A stretch of 58,262 nucleotides of DNA, taken from positions 1 through 58,262 of the forward strand of contig JAEEKA010000118.1 in the NCBI GenBank assembly GCA_016282135.1. The letters are read 5' to 3'. The notes below the pieces were generated by a model. The model saw nothing but the letters and a program-made list of their open reading frames with translations. It was not told the DNA's origin and did not search any database. This DNA comes from Oscillospiraceae bacterium (GTDB lineage: Bacteria; Bacillota; Clostridia; Oscillospirales; Oscillospiraceae). A program made the position numbers and the translations under genes. Positions 1-8,278 of this stretch are shown here, piece by piece (position 1 is the stretch's first letter; each line of letters opens with the position of its first letter).

Positions 1-55
1 ACCCCCGACCTACTGCTTAGAAGGCAGTTGCTCTATCCAGCTGAGCTACTGGCGT
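1..55 (-). tRNA. tRNA-Arg(UCU), 3' part cut by window edge
   Basis: On the minus strand the acceptor start ACGCCAG, TA, D-stem GCTC/GAGC and anticodon stem ACTGC/GCAGT with loop CTTCTAA are visible, giving anticodon UCU (Arg, AGA codons). The T-arm begins at the window edge and the 3' end lies outside. It starts 3 nt after the encoded CCA of the neighbouring tRNA-Gly, so the two are probably one transcript. Confidence 0.9.
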
Positions 56-58
56 ATA

Positions 59-133
59 TGGAGCGAGTGATGGGAATCGAACCCACGCCCACAGCTTGGA
101 AGGCTGTTGTACTAGCCGTTATACTACACCCGC
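59..133 (-). tRNA. tRNA-Gly(UCC)
   Basis: Complete cloverleaf on the minus strand. Acceptor GCGGGTG pairs with CACTCGC (one G-U pair), the anticodon stem ACAGC/GCTGT holds loop CTTCCAA (anticodon UCC), the T-loop is GTTCGAT, and the 3' CCA is encoded (plus positions 59-61). A strong promoter lies just upstream. Confidence 0.95.
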
Positions 134-160
134 AGCTTCCTTGACACAATCAGCCTTAGC

Positions 161-189
161 ATATTACCATAAGATTCCCCGCTTGTCAA
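161..189 (-). promoter_or_regulatory. sigma-A promoter of the tRNA pair
   Basis: On the minus strand a consensus TTGACA (plus 184-189) and TAATAT (plus 161-166) are separated by 17 bp. The -10 box is 27 bp from the tRNA-Gly 5' end. Confidence 0.85.
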
Positions 190-244
190 GATTTTTCTTT
201 GCGTTTTCAGGCATTCTCCCGTCAGACCACTAATAACGCGGCTG

Positions 245-323
245 ATTTTGCAGTTTTTGTGCAAATGAAGTGCCCGATTTTTCAGTATGAGTAGTTGACG
301 AGCGGTGCCGAACACGATATAAT
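245..323 (+). promoter_or_regulatory. Envelope-motif site 1 with strong tandem promoter
   Basis: The 16-mer attttgcagtttttgt (245-260) is followed, at the same spacing as at two other loci, by the hexamer pair aaatga (263-268) and tatgag (286-291). Thirty-two bp downstream is a better promoter, TTGACG (295-300) -17- TATAAT (318-323). Transcription would enter the operon starting at 401. The 16-mer is directly visible; a shared regulator is inference. Confidence 0.65.
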
Positions 324-400
324 AAGTGCGTCAAATCGGTTGATTATTCGGTGTGCCGCCCGGTACGGTCCGCGGCGTACCCAGAGAGGTCGTCTGAGCG

Positions 401-889
401 ATGGACAAGAGCGTGCTGAAACAGGCCCAGCGGGAATTTGACCGCTTTCTTCGGTCAGTTCCGGACCGGCTGCAGGAAATTTTTGAGACGGTAAACTATG
501 ACGCCGCCCTGCAAAAGTTCAAAAACGCCAGGGACCCCGCCCCGGATTGGGTGGCGTCCCAGGTTCGCAGCCTACGGGTCAAGACACGGACAATCCGGGC
601 CGCTGTATCAGATCTGGCGGAAGCACTGGAATCCCGATTGACGCAATACACCGAAGCGGGGGGCGACGACCCGACACGGATCGCCCACGCCCGGTCGGAG
701 CTTCTGTTCCTGCAAAAAACGCTGGACGAGCAGGCGGCCCGGGCCGCCCGGCTGGAATTGATCCGGCAAAGCGCGGCGCAGCTGCGGGAGCAGGAGGAAC
801 TGCTGGACAGTCTCTCCGTGGAGCAGCTCCGGCAGAGGATCGAACAGGCGGAAAACGCACAGCAAAGGGGGGAGCGGCATGAAGAATAA
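401..889 (+). CDS. Hypothetical coiled-coil protein
   Basis: This 162-residue protein is highly charged, with no signal peptide or membrane helix, and is predicted by eye to be mostly alpha-helical with heptad-like patterns from about residue 60 to the end (repeated Leu with Glu/Arg/Gln). I do not recognise a family. It is the first gene of a three-gene operon behind the promoters at 245-323; an agagagg ribosome site sits 11 nt before the ATG. Its last 11 nt overlap the next gene, so the two are translationally coupled. The context (membrane-anchored coiled-coil protein, then an extracellular VWA protein) suggests a cytoplasmic or peripheral partner of an envelope complex; that role is inference. 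Confidence 0.75.
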   Translation: MDKSVLKQAQREFDRFLRSVPDRLQEIFETVNYDAALQKFKNARDPAPDWVASQVRSLRVKTRTIRAAVSDLAEALESRLTQYTEAGGDDPTRIAHARSELLFLQKTLDEQAARAARLELIRQSAAQLREQEELLDSLSVEQLRQRIEQAENAQQRGERHEE

Positions 890-1610
890 GGGAACGATCA
901 TCGGTCTTTCGGCCTTGGGTATCGGACTGGCCGGCCGCATCGCACTGGCGCTGTCCAAGGATTCCGTCGTGATTTCCGGCGGCATGTCCACCTATCGTGC
1001 CCTTTTGTGGGCAGCCCGGGGCGCGCTTCTGGTGGGCGCAGCATTTTTGGCCGGCATCGTGGTTCGGATCGCCCTGGCCAGAAGCGAGGCCAGGCAGATG
1101 GAAAAGCGTATGGACACCCTTCGCGCCGCGGACCGGAAATCCAAGGCGCCCCTCTCCACCGAAGCAGGCCGCTTCAACGAAGAAAAAATGCGGGAGCTGC
1201 TGCGTACGCTGTTTGACAGCGCCCCCGGCCAGGTGGCGGCCTACCGGCCCAAATTCCAGGTCCAGCTGGATCGCATGAACGAATATCAGGCGAATCTGAA
1301 GCGGCTCCTGCGGAACAACGACGCCACGGAGCTTTCCGAGGCGGAGGCTTTTCTGGACAAGCTGGAGCAGAATATGTTCGGCAAGATGCGGCAGGTTTAC
1401 AACCGGCTGATGATGTACGACGACACGGCTCCCATCGAGGAGCTCAGCGCCTCCATGGACGAGGCGCTGGACCACAACAACCGGGTGCTGGATCAGGCGA
1501 AACGCCTGAATTCCACCGTCACCGAGTATATCAACAATCAGGGCACCACGCAAGAATCGCTGGGCTCTGTGGAAGCATTCATCAAAGTATTACAGGAGGA
1601 ACTGGCATGA
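879..1610 (+). CDS. Two-helix membrane protein with helical cytoplasmic tail
   Basis: The 243-residue product has two hydrophobic segments near the N-terminus (about residues 7-25 and 40-62), followed by a long charged helical region of about 170 residues. No catalytic motif is seen. The architecture is loosely like XpaC-type proteins that accompany TelA and VWA genes in other Firmicutes, but the residues do not convince me of membership and no TelA gene is present. It overlaps the upstream gene by 11 nt, and its stop overlaps the ATG of the downstream VWA gene, so all three are likely made together. Function unknown. Confidence 0.75.
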   Translation: MKNKGTIIGLSALGIGLAGRIALALSKDSVVISGGMSTYRALLWAARGALLVGAAFLAGIVVRIALARSEARQMEKRMDTLRAADRKSKAPLSTEAGRFNEEKMRELLRTLFDSAPGQVAAYRPKFQVQLDRMNEYQANLKRLLRNNDATELSEAEAFLDKLEQNMFGKMRQVYNRLMMYDDTAPIEELSASMDEALDHNNRVLDQAKRLNSTVTEYINNQGTTQESLGSVEAFIKVLQEELA

Positions 1611-3292
1611 AAAAATTGATCGCGCTCGCACTCGTCTTTGTCCTGCTGCTGGGGGCCTTCTCCGGCTGCAGCCAGGTCTATGACGATCCCTCTTCCGACG
1701 TCAAGGAGATCAGCAGAGAAGACGCCATCGAGGAAATGAAGGCGATTTTGACCCGCGTAAACGTCAGCCATGAGAATCCCCCCATCGATCTGGACGCCGC
1801 GGACTACTCCAACGAAGCGGACGCCCTGTCCGACATCTCCGTCTTCCCCATCACTGTGCGAGGCAACGGTGCAATCAACATTGAGATCGCGGCGGACACG
1901 GAGCTCTCCTCTGAGGCGCCTGACGACTGGATGAACGTTCTGGCGGAGAGATTCAACCGGGAAAACCACGAATACAACGGCAAAAAGGTGACCATCACCG
2001 TCCGGCAGATCACCGGCGGCGAGGTTGTGACCTACATGCGGGCCGGTCTCTATCAGCCCGATCTCTACGTTCCCAGCCACGGGGCCTGGGGCAAGATGCT
2101 GGACGCCTCCGGCATCCAGACCGTCACCCTCTGCGACCGGCTGCTGGGCAACACCGCGGGCATTCTGATCTCCGACAAGGTCTATGACGACTTCATCGCC
2201 AAGTACAAGGAAGTCAACATGAAGAACGTGGTGGAGGCCACCATCAACAAGGACCTGACCTTCGCCTACACCTATCCCTACGCCTCCAGCACTGGCCTGA
2301 ACATGCTGACCATGATCCTGGCGGCCTTTGACCCCGAAAACCCCCTGTCGGAAGCCGCCTCCGCCAAGCTGATGGAATACCAGAAGACCGCGCCTCCCAC
2401 CGCCCACACCACCGCCATTATGCGCAACAACGCCAAGCGGGGCATCGTCAACGCCATGGCCATGGAGGAGCAGGCCTACGTGCTGAACAAAGAGCTGGAA
2501 AACTATGTCTACGTCCCCGTAGGCATTCGCCACGACCATCCGGTTTTCACCTTCTCCTACGTGAGCCAGGAAAAGCAGGAGGCTGCCAAGCTCTTCATTG
2601 ACTACTGCCTGACCCCCGACGCCCAGAAGCTGGGCACGGAGAAGGGCTTTAATCGCCACGAGGACTACAAGGGCCAGGATCCCGGTCTGGACGGTCTGGG
2701 CTATCTGGCTGCCCAGAAGCTCTGGAAGCAGAACAAGACCGGCGGCCGCCCCGTCATCGCGGTCTTCGTCACCGACGTTTCCGGCTCCATGCGGGGAAAC
2801 AAGCTCTCCAGCCTGAAGGACGCCCTGCTGCGCTCGGCCCAGTTCATCAGCTCCGAGAACTACCTGGGTCTGGTTTCCTACTCCACGGATGTTCACGTTC
2901 TGCTGCCCATCGAGCAGTTTGACGCCACCCAGCGGGCCAAGTTCTCCGGCGCCGTGAAGCAAATGAGCGCCAACGGCGGCACGGCCATCTACGACGCCAC
3001 CATGGTAGCAACCCAGATGCTGCTGGAGAAGCAGGCGGAGCTCCCCGACGCGGTGCCTGTCATGTTCGTCCTGTCCGACGGTCACCAGGAAGGCGGCGTC
3101 AACCTGAGCCGCATTCTTCCCATTGTCAAGGCTCTCAAAATCCCTGTCTACACTATCGGCTTTGATATGCTGAATGAGGACATGCAGGACATGCGGAAGC
3201 TCTCCCAGGTCTCCGGCGAGGCCGACCTGACAGACGCTGGGGAAAAGGACGTGGTTAACGTTCTCCGCGGCCTGCTGAACAGTCGCACCTGA
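1607..3292 (+). CDS. Lipoprotein with solute-binding-like and VWA domains
   Basis: This 561-residue protein starts with a lipoprotein signal peptide (hydrophobic residues 2-18, lipobox FSGC, about Cys21). Residues of about 80-370 resemble a periplasmic solute-binding fold (extended binding-protein-like section ending in a TPDAQKLG-type helix). A von Willebrand A domain follows from about 383 with a complete metal-ion-dependent adhesion site: DVSGS near 389, the Thr in GGTAIYD near 456 and the Asp in LSDG near 489. Such fusions are known in Clostridia and Actinobacteria and are thought to act at the cell surface, but their ligand is unknown. It is the last gene of the operon and is followed by a strong terminator. 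Confidence 0.88.
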   Translation: MKKLIALALVFVLLLGAFSGCSQVYDDPSSDVKEISREDAIEEMKAILTRVNVSHENPPIDLDAADYSNEADALSDISVFPITVRGNGAINIEIAADTELSSEAPDDWMNVLAERFNRENHEYNGKKVTITVRQITGGEVVTYMRAGLYQPDLYVPSHGAWGKMLDASGIQTVTLCDRLLGNTAGILISDKVYDDFIAKYKEVNMKNVVEATINKDLTFAYTYPYASSTGLNMLTMILAAFDPENPLSEAASAKLMEYQKTAPPTAHTTAIMRNNAKRGIVNAMAMEEQAYVLNKELENYVYVPVGIRHDHPVFTFSYVSQEKQEAAKLFIDYCLTPDAQKLGTEKGFNRHEDYKGQDPGLDGLGYLAAQKLWKQNKTGGRPVIAVFVTDVSGSMRGNKLSSLKDALLRSAQFISSENYLGLVSYSTDVHVLLPIEQFDATQRAKFSGAVKQMSANGGTAIYDATMVATQMLLEKQAELPDAVPVMFVLSDGHQEGGVNLSRILPIVKALKIPVYTIGFDMLNEDMQDMRKLSQVSGEADLTDAGEKDVVNVLRGLLNSRT

Positions 3293-3306
3293 TCTTTCAC
3301 AAAGCG

Positions 3307-3348
3307 CTTGGCCCATCCCCCCGGGATGGGCCAAGTTGTTTTCTTCTT
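3307..3348 (+). terminator. Rho-independent terminator after VWA operon
   Basis: A stem of CTTGGCCCATCC paired with GGATGGGCCAAG is followed by a T-rich tract (ttgttttcttctt). It begins 15 nt after the VWA stop codon. Confidence 0.9.
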
Positions 3349-3352
3349 GACA

Positions 3353-3381
3353 TTGACTTTCCCAAAAAGCTCGTGTATAAT
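3353..3381 (+). promoter_or_regulatory. Promoter of nifJ
   Basis: TTGACT (3353-3358), 17 bp, TATAAT (3376-3381). A second TTGACA at 3347-3352 abuts it. The leader to the nifJ start is about 130 nt. Confidence 0.85.
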
Positions 3382-3520
3382 AGCCAATTAGAGGGAAAAT
3401 TCAGACTTTGTTTCCGGACATTTTGCCCGGCAGCGGGCTCGCAGATTTCATCCCCCGCGGGCCGCCGGAACGGCCCGTAACAACTCTCAGCGAATGAACG
3501 AAAGGAAGGATCGGCATCTT

Positions 3521-6500
3521 ATGAAAAAGAAAACCATGGACGGCAATGAGGCCGCCGCGTACGCCAGCTATGCGTTTACAGAGGTAGCGACGATCTATCC
3601 CATCACGCCCTCCAGCCCCATGGCGGAGCACGTGGACGTCTGGGCCGCCAACGGCATGAAGAACATGTTCGGCCATCCGGTCAGACTGGTGGAAATGCAG
3701 AGCGAGGCAGGCGCCTGCGGCGCTATGCACGGCAGTCTGGAATGCGGCGCCCTGTCCACCAGCTACACAGCATCGCAGGGCCTGATGCTGATGGTCCCCC
3801 CGCTGTACCGCATCGCCGGTCAGCTGCTGCCCGGCGTCATCCACGTGGCAGCCAGAACCGTGGGCACCAGCTTCTTCTCCATCTTCGGCGATCAGTCCGA
3901 CGTGATGGCCTGCCGTCAGACCGGCTTTGCCCAGCTGGCCTCCTCCAGCGTCCAGGAGTGCATGGACATGGCCGCGGTGGCCCATCTGTCCGCCATCAAG
4001 TCCAGCGTTCCGTTTATGCACTTCTTTGACGGCTTCCGCACCTCCCACGAGCTGCAGAAGATCGACGTGCTGGATTTTGCCGATCTGGAAAAAATGGTAG
4101 ATAAGGAGGCCCTGCAGCGCTTCCGCAAACGCAGCCTGAACAGCGAGCGCCCCGTGATGCGCTCCACTGTCCAGAACCCCGACACCGCCTTCCAGTGCCG
4201 GGAGGCCGTGAACCCCTTCTACGACGCCACCCCGGCCATCGTGGAGGAGTACATGGAGAAGATGAACAAGCTGACGGGCCGCAACTATCAGCTGTTCAAC
4301 TACTACGGCGCCCCCGACGCCACAGAAGTCATCGTGGCTATGGGCTCCGTCTCCGACTGTCTGAAGGAGGTCGTGGCCTATCTGAATGCCCAGGGCCGCA
4401 AGGTGGGCTTCATTCAGGTTCACCTCTACCGTCCCTTCTCCGCCGAACATCTGCTGAAGGCCATTCCCGAGACCTGCAAGGTCCTCACCGTGCTGGACCG
4501 CACCAAGGAAGCCGGCGCCAACGGCGAGCCTCTGTATGAGGACGTGGCCGGCGTGCTCTTCAACCGGGCCAACCGCCCCGTCCTGCTGGGCGGCCGCTAC
4601 GGTCTGTCCTCCAAGGACACCACCCCCGCCATGATGAAAGCCGTCTTCGACAACATGATCGGCGAGAAGAAGGATCACTTCACCGTGGGCATCAACGACG
4701 ATTTGACCCACCGTTCCCTGGCCGTGGGTGAGAACATCGTCACCGCCGACGAAAAGACCATCTCCTGCAAGTTCTGGGGTCTGGGCTCCGACGGCACCGT
4801 GGGCGCCAACAAGAACTCCATCAAGATCATCGGCGACAACACCGACCAGTACGTGCAGGCCTACTTTGAATACGACACCAAGAAATCCGGCGGCGTCACC
4901 AAGAGCCACCTGCGCTTCGGCCACAACCCCATCCTGTCCACCTACTACGTCACCATGGCGGACTTTGTGGCCTGCCACAACGAGAGCTACGTCAAGAAGT
5001 ACGACATCGTCAACGAGATCAAGCCCGGCGGCACCTTCCTGCTGAACACCGTGTGGAAGGGCGACGAGCTCATTGCCAACCTGCCCAACAAGCTCAAGCG
5101 CATCCTGGCGGAGCGCCATATCAAGTTCTACACCATCGACGCCACCGACATTGCCGCCGAGATCGGCCTGGGCAACCGCACCAACACCGTGCTGCAGTCC
5201 GCCTTCTTCAAGCTCTCCGGCGTCCTGCCCATCGACGACGCGGTGCGCTATATGAAGGAAGCCATCACCAAGACCTACGGCAAGAAGGGCGAAAAGGTTC
5301 TGAACATGAACTACACCGCCGTGGACCGGGGCCTGGACGGCATCGTGGAGGTCTCCGTGGATCCCGCCTGGGCCAAGCTGCCCGACGAGGTTCAGACCGT
5401 CAACGAGAACCAGCCCGACTACATCAAGACCATCATGCACATGGTCAACGGCCAGCGGGGCGACCTGCTGCCCGTCAGCGCCTGGAAAGATATGGCCGAC
5501 GGCACCGTGCCCATCGGCACCGCCAAGTATGAGAAGCGGGGCTTTGCCGCCTTCGTGCCCGAATGGGACGCCTCCAAGTGCATCGGCTGCAACATGTGCT
5601 CTTTCTACTGCCCACACGCCGCTATCCGGCCCTTCCTGCTGGACGCGGAGGAGGTCCGGAAGGCTCCCGCCTCCTACGTTACCAACGAGGCCAAGGGCAA
5701 GGGCTTCGAGGGCCTGCGCTACCGTCTCCAGGTGGACCCGCTGGACTGCACCGGCTGCGGCACCTGCGTCACCGCCTGCCTGGCCAAGGAAAAGGCGCTG
5801 ACCATGAAGCCCATCGCCAGCCAGCTTTCCGAGGCTGCCAACTGGGAGTTCAGCATGGGCCTGAAGGAGAAGAAGAACCCCATGGACAAGTTCTCCGCCA
5901 AGGGCAGCCAGTTCGAGCAGCCCCTGCTGGAGTTCTCCGGCGCCTGCGCCGGCTGCGGCGAGACGGCCTACATGAAGCTGCTGACCCAACTCTACGGCGA
6001 CCGCATGATCATCGCCAACGCCACCGGCTGCACCCAGGCCTGGGGCTTCTCCATCCCCAGCTACCCCTACGCCACCAACAGCCGCGGCCACGGCCCCGCC
6101 ATTTCCAACTCTCTGTTTGAGAACAACGCGGAGTACAGCCTGGGCATGGTGCTCTCCGTGCAGCAGCAGCGTATGGCCCTGGCTGCCAAGGCCAAGGAAT
6201 ACCTGGAAGCCGCCAAGGACGAGACCCTGAAGGCCGCTCTGGAGGAATGGCTTGCAGGCTATGAAGACGACGAAAAGGCCCGGGAGCTGGCTGACGCCGT
6301 GCTGACCGCCCTGGACAAGACTGCCGACTGCGGCGAGCAGATCGACTACATGAAGCAGAACAGCGAGCACTTCGTCCGCAAGAGCATGTGGATGTACGGC
6401 GGCGACGGCTGGGCCTACGATATCGGCTACGGCGGCCTGGATCACGTGCTGGCCTCCGGCATCGACGTCAACATTCTGGTGGTAGACACCGAGGTCTACT

Positions 6501-7027
6501 CCAACACCGGCGGACAGGCTTCCAAGGCCACGCCCATCGGCGCGGTGGCCCAGTTCGCCGCCGCGGGCAAGCGCACCGTCAAGAAGGACCTGGGCCTGCT
6601 GGCCGCCGAGTACGGCGACGTGTACGTGGCCTCCATCGCCCTGGGCGCCAACCCCAACCAGGCCATCAAGGCCATCCGGGAGGCCGTGGCCCACAAGGGT
6701 CCCTCCCTGATTATCGCCTACGCCCCCTGCATCAACCACGGCATCGTCAAGGGTATGGGCTACTCCACCGAGGAAGCCAAGCTGGCGGTGGACAGCGGCT
6801 ACTGGTTCCTGTACCGCTACAGCCCCGCACTGCGTGCCGAGGGCAAGAATCCCTTCGTGCTGGACAGCAAGGCGCCCAGCGTCCCGCTGGAGGACTTCCT
6901 CAACGGCGAGGTTCGCTACGCCTCGCTGCGCCGGACCTTCCCGGATCAGGCGGACGTCCTCATGGAGAAGGCCAAGGCCTTCAGCGCCGAGCGGTATGAG
7001 AAGTACCGGAAGCTGGCGGAAAACTAA
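3521..7027 (+). CDS. nifJ: Pyruvate:ferredoxin (flavodoxin) oxidoreductase
   Basis: Single-chain PFOR that oxidises pyruvate with CoA to acetyl-CoA, CO2 and reduced ferredoxin in the cytoplasm. The 1168 residues carry the N-terminal motif YPITPSSPMAEHVD, two [4Fe-4S] motifs (CIGCNMCSFYCP about residue 686, CTGCGTCVTAC about 743), the C-terminal GACAGCGETAY cysteine pair (about 806), and the thiamine-diphosphate motif GGDGWAYDIGYGG with NTGGQASKATP (about 961-1000). Length is normal for the family. The start at 3521 is chosen because aaaggaagga lies 10 nt before it and the protein then aligns with the usual N-terminus; an in-frame ATG at 3494 would place the ribosome site inside the gene. Single-gene transcription unit, probably highly expressed. 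Confidence 0.97.
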   Translation: MKKKTMDGNEAAAYASYAFTEVATIYPITPSSPMAEHVDVWAANGMKNMFGHPVRLVEMQSEAGACGAMHGSLECGALSTSYTASQGLMLMVPPLYRIAGQLLPGVIHVAARTVGTSFFSIFGDQSDVMACRQTGFAQLASSSVQECMDMAAVAHLSAIKSSVPFMHFFDGFRTSHELQKIDVLDFADLEKMVDKEALQRFRKRSLNSERPVMRSTVQNPDTAFQCREAVNPFYDATPAIVEEYMEKMNKLTGRNYQLFNYYGAPDATEVIVAMGSVSDCLKEVVAYLNAQGRKVGFIQVHLYRPFSAEHLLKAIPETCKVLTVLDRTKEAGANGEPLYEDVAGVLFNRANRPVLLGGRYGLSSKDTTPAMMKAVFDNMIGEKKDHFTVGINDDLTHRSLAVGENIVTADEKTISCKFWGLGSDGTVGANKNSIKIIGDNTDQYVQAYFEYDTKKSGGVTKSHLRFGHNPILSTYYVTMADFVACHNESYVKKYDIVNEIKPGGTFLLNTVWKGDELIANLPNKLKRILAERHIKFYTIDATDIAAEIGLGNRTNTVLQSAFFKLSGVLPIDDAVRYMKEAITKTYGKKGEKVLNMNYTAVDRGLDGIVEVSVDPAWAKLPDEVQTVNENQPDYIKTIMHMVNGQRGDLLPVSAWKDMADGTVPIGTAKYEKRGFAAFVPEWDASKCIGCNMCSFYCPHAAIRPFLLDAEEVRKAPASYVTNEAKGKGFEGLRYRLQVDPLDCTGCGTCVTACLAKEKALTMKPIASQLSEAANWEFSMGLKEKKNPMDKFSAKGSQFEQPLLEFSGACAGCGETAYMKLLTQLYGDRMIIANATGCTQAWGFSIPSYPYATNSRGHGPAISNSLFENNAEYSLGMVLSVQQQRMALAAKAKEYLEAAKDETLKAALEEWLAGYEDDEKARELADAVLTALDKTADCGEQIDYMKQNSEHFVRKSMWMYGGDGWAYDIGYGGLDHVLASGIDVNILVVDTEVYSNTGGQASKATPIGAVAQFAAAGKRTVKKDLGLLAAEYGDVYVASIALGANPNQAIKAIREAVAHKGPSLIIAYAPCINHGIVKGMGYSTEEAKLAVDSGYWFLYRYSPALRAEGKNPFVLDSKAPSVPLEDFLNGEVRYASLRRTFPDQADVLMEKAKAFSAERYEKYRKLAEN

Positions 7028-7038
7028 ACATATCTACG

Positions 7039-7069
7039 GGCCCGGCCGCAAGGCCGGGCCTTTGCTTTG
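7039..7069 (+). terminator. Terminator of nifJ
   Basis: GGCCCGGCC and GGCCGGGCC pair around a GCAA tetraloop, followed by tttgctttg, 11 nt after the nifJ stop. Confidence 0.88.
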
Positions 7070-7105
7070 CCGGGGGCCTGCTTCCCGTCCGTGCCCGGCC
7101 CTCAG

Positions 7106-7184
7106 GGAGGCAAGACGCCTCCTGCCGCCGATACGGCGGCGTCATTGCCCGGGGGAATGGCCGGAGCGATGTGGGCATCGCTCC
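7106..7184. repeat. Cluster of three short perfect hairpins
   Basis: Three palindromes follow each other: GGAGGC/GCCTCC (7106-7122), GCCGCCG/CGGCGGC (7124-7140) and GGAGCGATG/CATCGCTCC (7163-7184). The stems are unrelated in sequence. They resemble the other palindromic elements in the window and lie in the roughly 300-bp gene-free stretch between nifJ and the DUF3137 operon, where otherwise only a terminator and a promoter are seen. Confidence 0.6.
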
Positions 7185-7234
7185 CTGGGGAGGGCGCGGT
7201 ACATTTTGCACTTTCTGCCAAAATCAGCCTCGAA

Positions 7235-7281
7235 ATTTTGCAGTTTTTGTCGTAGACTTTCATGCAAACCATGTGTATAAT
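7235..7281 (+). promoter_or_regulatory. Envelope-motif site 2 and promoter of DUF3137/lemA operon
   Basis: attttgcagtttttgt (7235-7250), 2 nt, tagact (7253-7258), 17 bp, TATAAT (7276-7281). The arrangement matches sites 1 and 3 to the base. The 16-mer directly abuts the -35 region, as expected of an activator or UP-like site. Confidence 0.75.
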
Positions 7282-7336
7282 GGTCTCACAAGAAAGATTA
7301 TTCGCCGTCTCGCCGGAACAGAAAGGAGAACAGACG

Positions 7337-8209
7337 TTGGAAAAACTGAGTCGACTGCGCCTCGCCGTCCGGAATCGGCTGATTGCGTGCATCGTTCTCT
7401 TTTCCGTGACCGGGCTCCTGCTTTGGGCGAAAACAGACAGCTTTTCCGTATTCGAGAATTCCATCATAGCGGGCATCCTGCTCACCTGGCTGGCCATTCG
7501 CCGCCCCCTGGAGCGGTTTCGCGCCGCTTACAAGTATACCTTTGTTATGCGCGCTCTGGAGTCGCAGTTCACCGACGTGGTGTACAAGTCGCGGACCGGC
7601 ATTTCCCGCAAGACCATCGCCGACACACAAATGATGGACCTGGGAACCAGCTTCCACTCGGAGGACTACATCCGCGCCCGGTACGGAGACATTCTCTTTG
7701 AGCAATCGGACGTTCTGATCCAGCAGTCCGCCGGGAAAAGTACGGTTACAATTTTCCAGGGTCGATGGATGATCTTTGACTTCAACAAGCATTTTCGGAC
7801 GAATTTTCAAATTGTGCAGAAGGGCTTCCCCAACGCAAAGCACCGGCGCTTCTTCGGCACGGAAAACTCCCTGTTCAAAAAGATATCCATGGAATCCGAA
7901 GCCTTCAACGAGGAATTTCGAGTTTACGCCCAGAACGAGCATGACGCCTTTTATGTCATCACCCCCGCCTTCATGGAGCGGCTTCAGAACCTGGCCGCCC
8001 GCAACAAGGGCAAGCTGCTGTTCTGTTTTGTCAGAAACAGGCTCCACATCGCCATCCACGACGGCAAGGATTCTTTTGAGCCCGGCAGTGTCTTTGAGCC
8101 CATCGATGCGCAGAAAGCAATCCGGATGGCCTGCAGCGAGATGGGCGTTGTCACCCGCTTTATCAACGAGCTCAGCCTTGACAACGACCTGTTCCTGCCA
8201 ACGGAGTAA
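7337..8209 (+). CDS. DUF3137 membrane protein, first tandem copy
   Basis: The 290-residue protein has two hydrophobic segments (about residues 14-32 and 40-55) followed by a soluble DUF3137-like domain with a GRWMIFDFNK core and a conserved NEHDAFYVITPAFMERL stretch. The start is a TTG at 7337: aaaggag lies 8 nt upstream, and from there the protein aligns residue for residue with the N-terminus of the next gene (M-E-K-L-S-R-L-R against M-D-E-L-N-E-L-R). An ATG at 7262 lies upstream of the promoter -10 box and is rejected. DUF3137 genes commonly neighbour lemA; their function is unknown, probably at the membrane. Confidence 0.85.
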   Translation: MEKLSRLRLAVRNRLIACIVLFSVTGLLLWAKTDSFSVFENSIIAGILLTWLAIRRPLERFRAAYKYTFVMRALESQFTDVVYKSRTGISRKTIADTQMMDLGTSFHSEDYIRARYGDILFEQSDVLIQQSAGKSTVTIFQGRWMIFDFNKHFRTNFQIVQKGFPNAKHRRFFGTENSLFKKISMESEAFNEEFRVYAQNEHDAFYVITPAFMERLQNLAARNKGKLLFCFVRNRLHIAIHDGKDSFEPGSVFEPIDAQKAIRMACSEMGVVTRFINELSLDNDLFLPTE

Positions 8210-8278
8210 TCGCTTTGGAAGGTGCTTATGGCCGCGCTGCCCCGTCGCCGCTGCGGCCATGTACAAGGAGGGAAAACC

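Noticed and set aside
879-1610. XpaC (bromochloroindolyl phosphate hydrolysis) family assignment
   Set aside because: Only general architecture agrees; no conserved residues could be matched, and no telA gene follows.
1538-3334. 598-codon minus-strand open frame opposite the VWA gene
   Set aside because: It would read through the terminator, and its sequence is low-complexity; the VWA domain on the plus strand is unambiguous.
3401-6739. A 1112-codon open frame on the minus strand opposite nifJ
   Set aside because: It is a frame kept open by the high third-position GC of nifJ; its translation is a low-complexity Gly/Val/His/Leu mix with no motif, and the plus-strand gene is certain.
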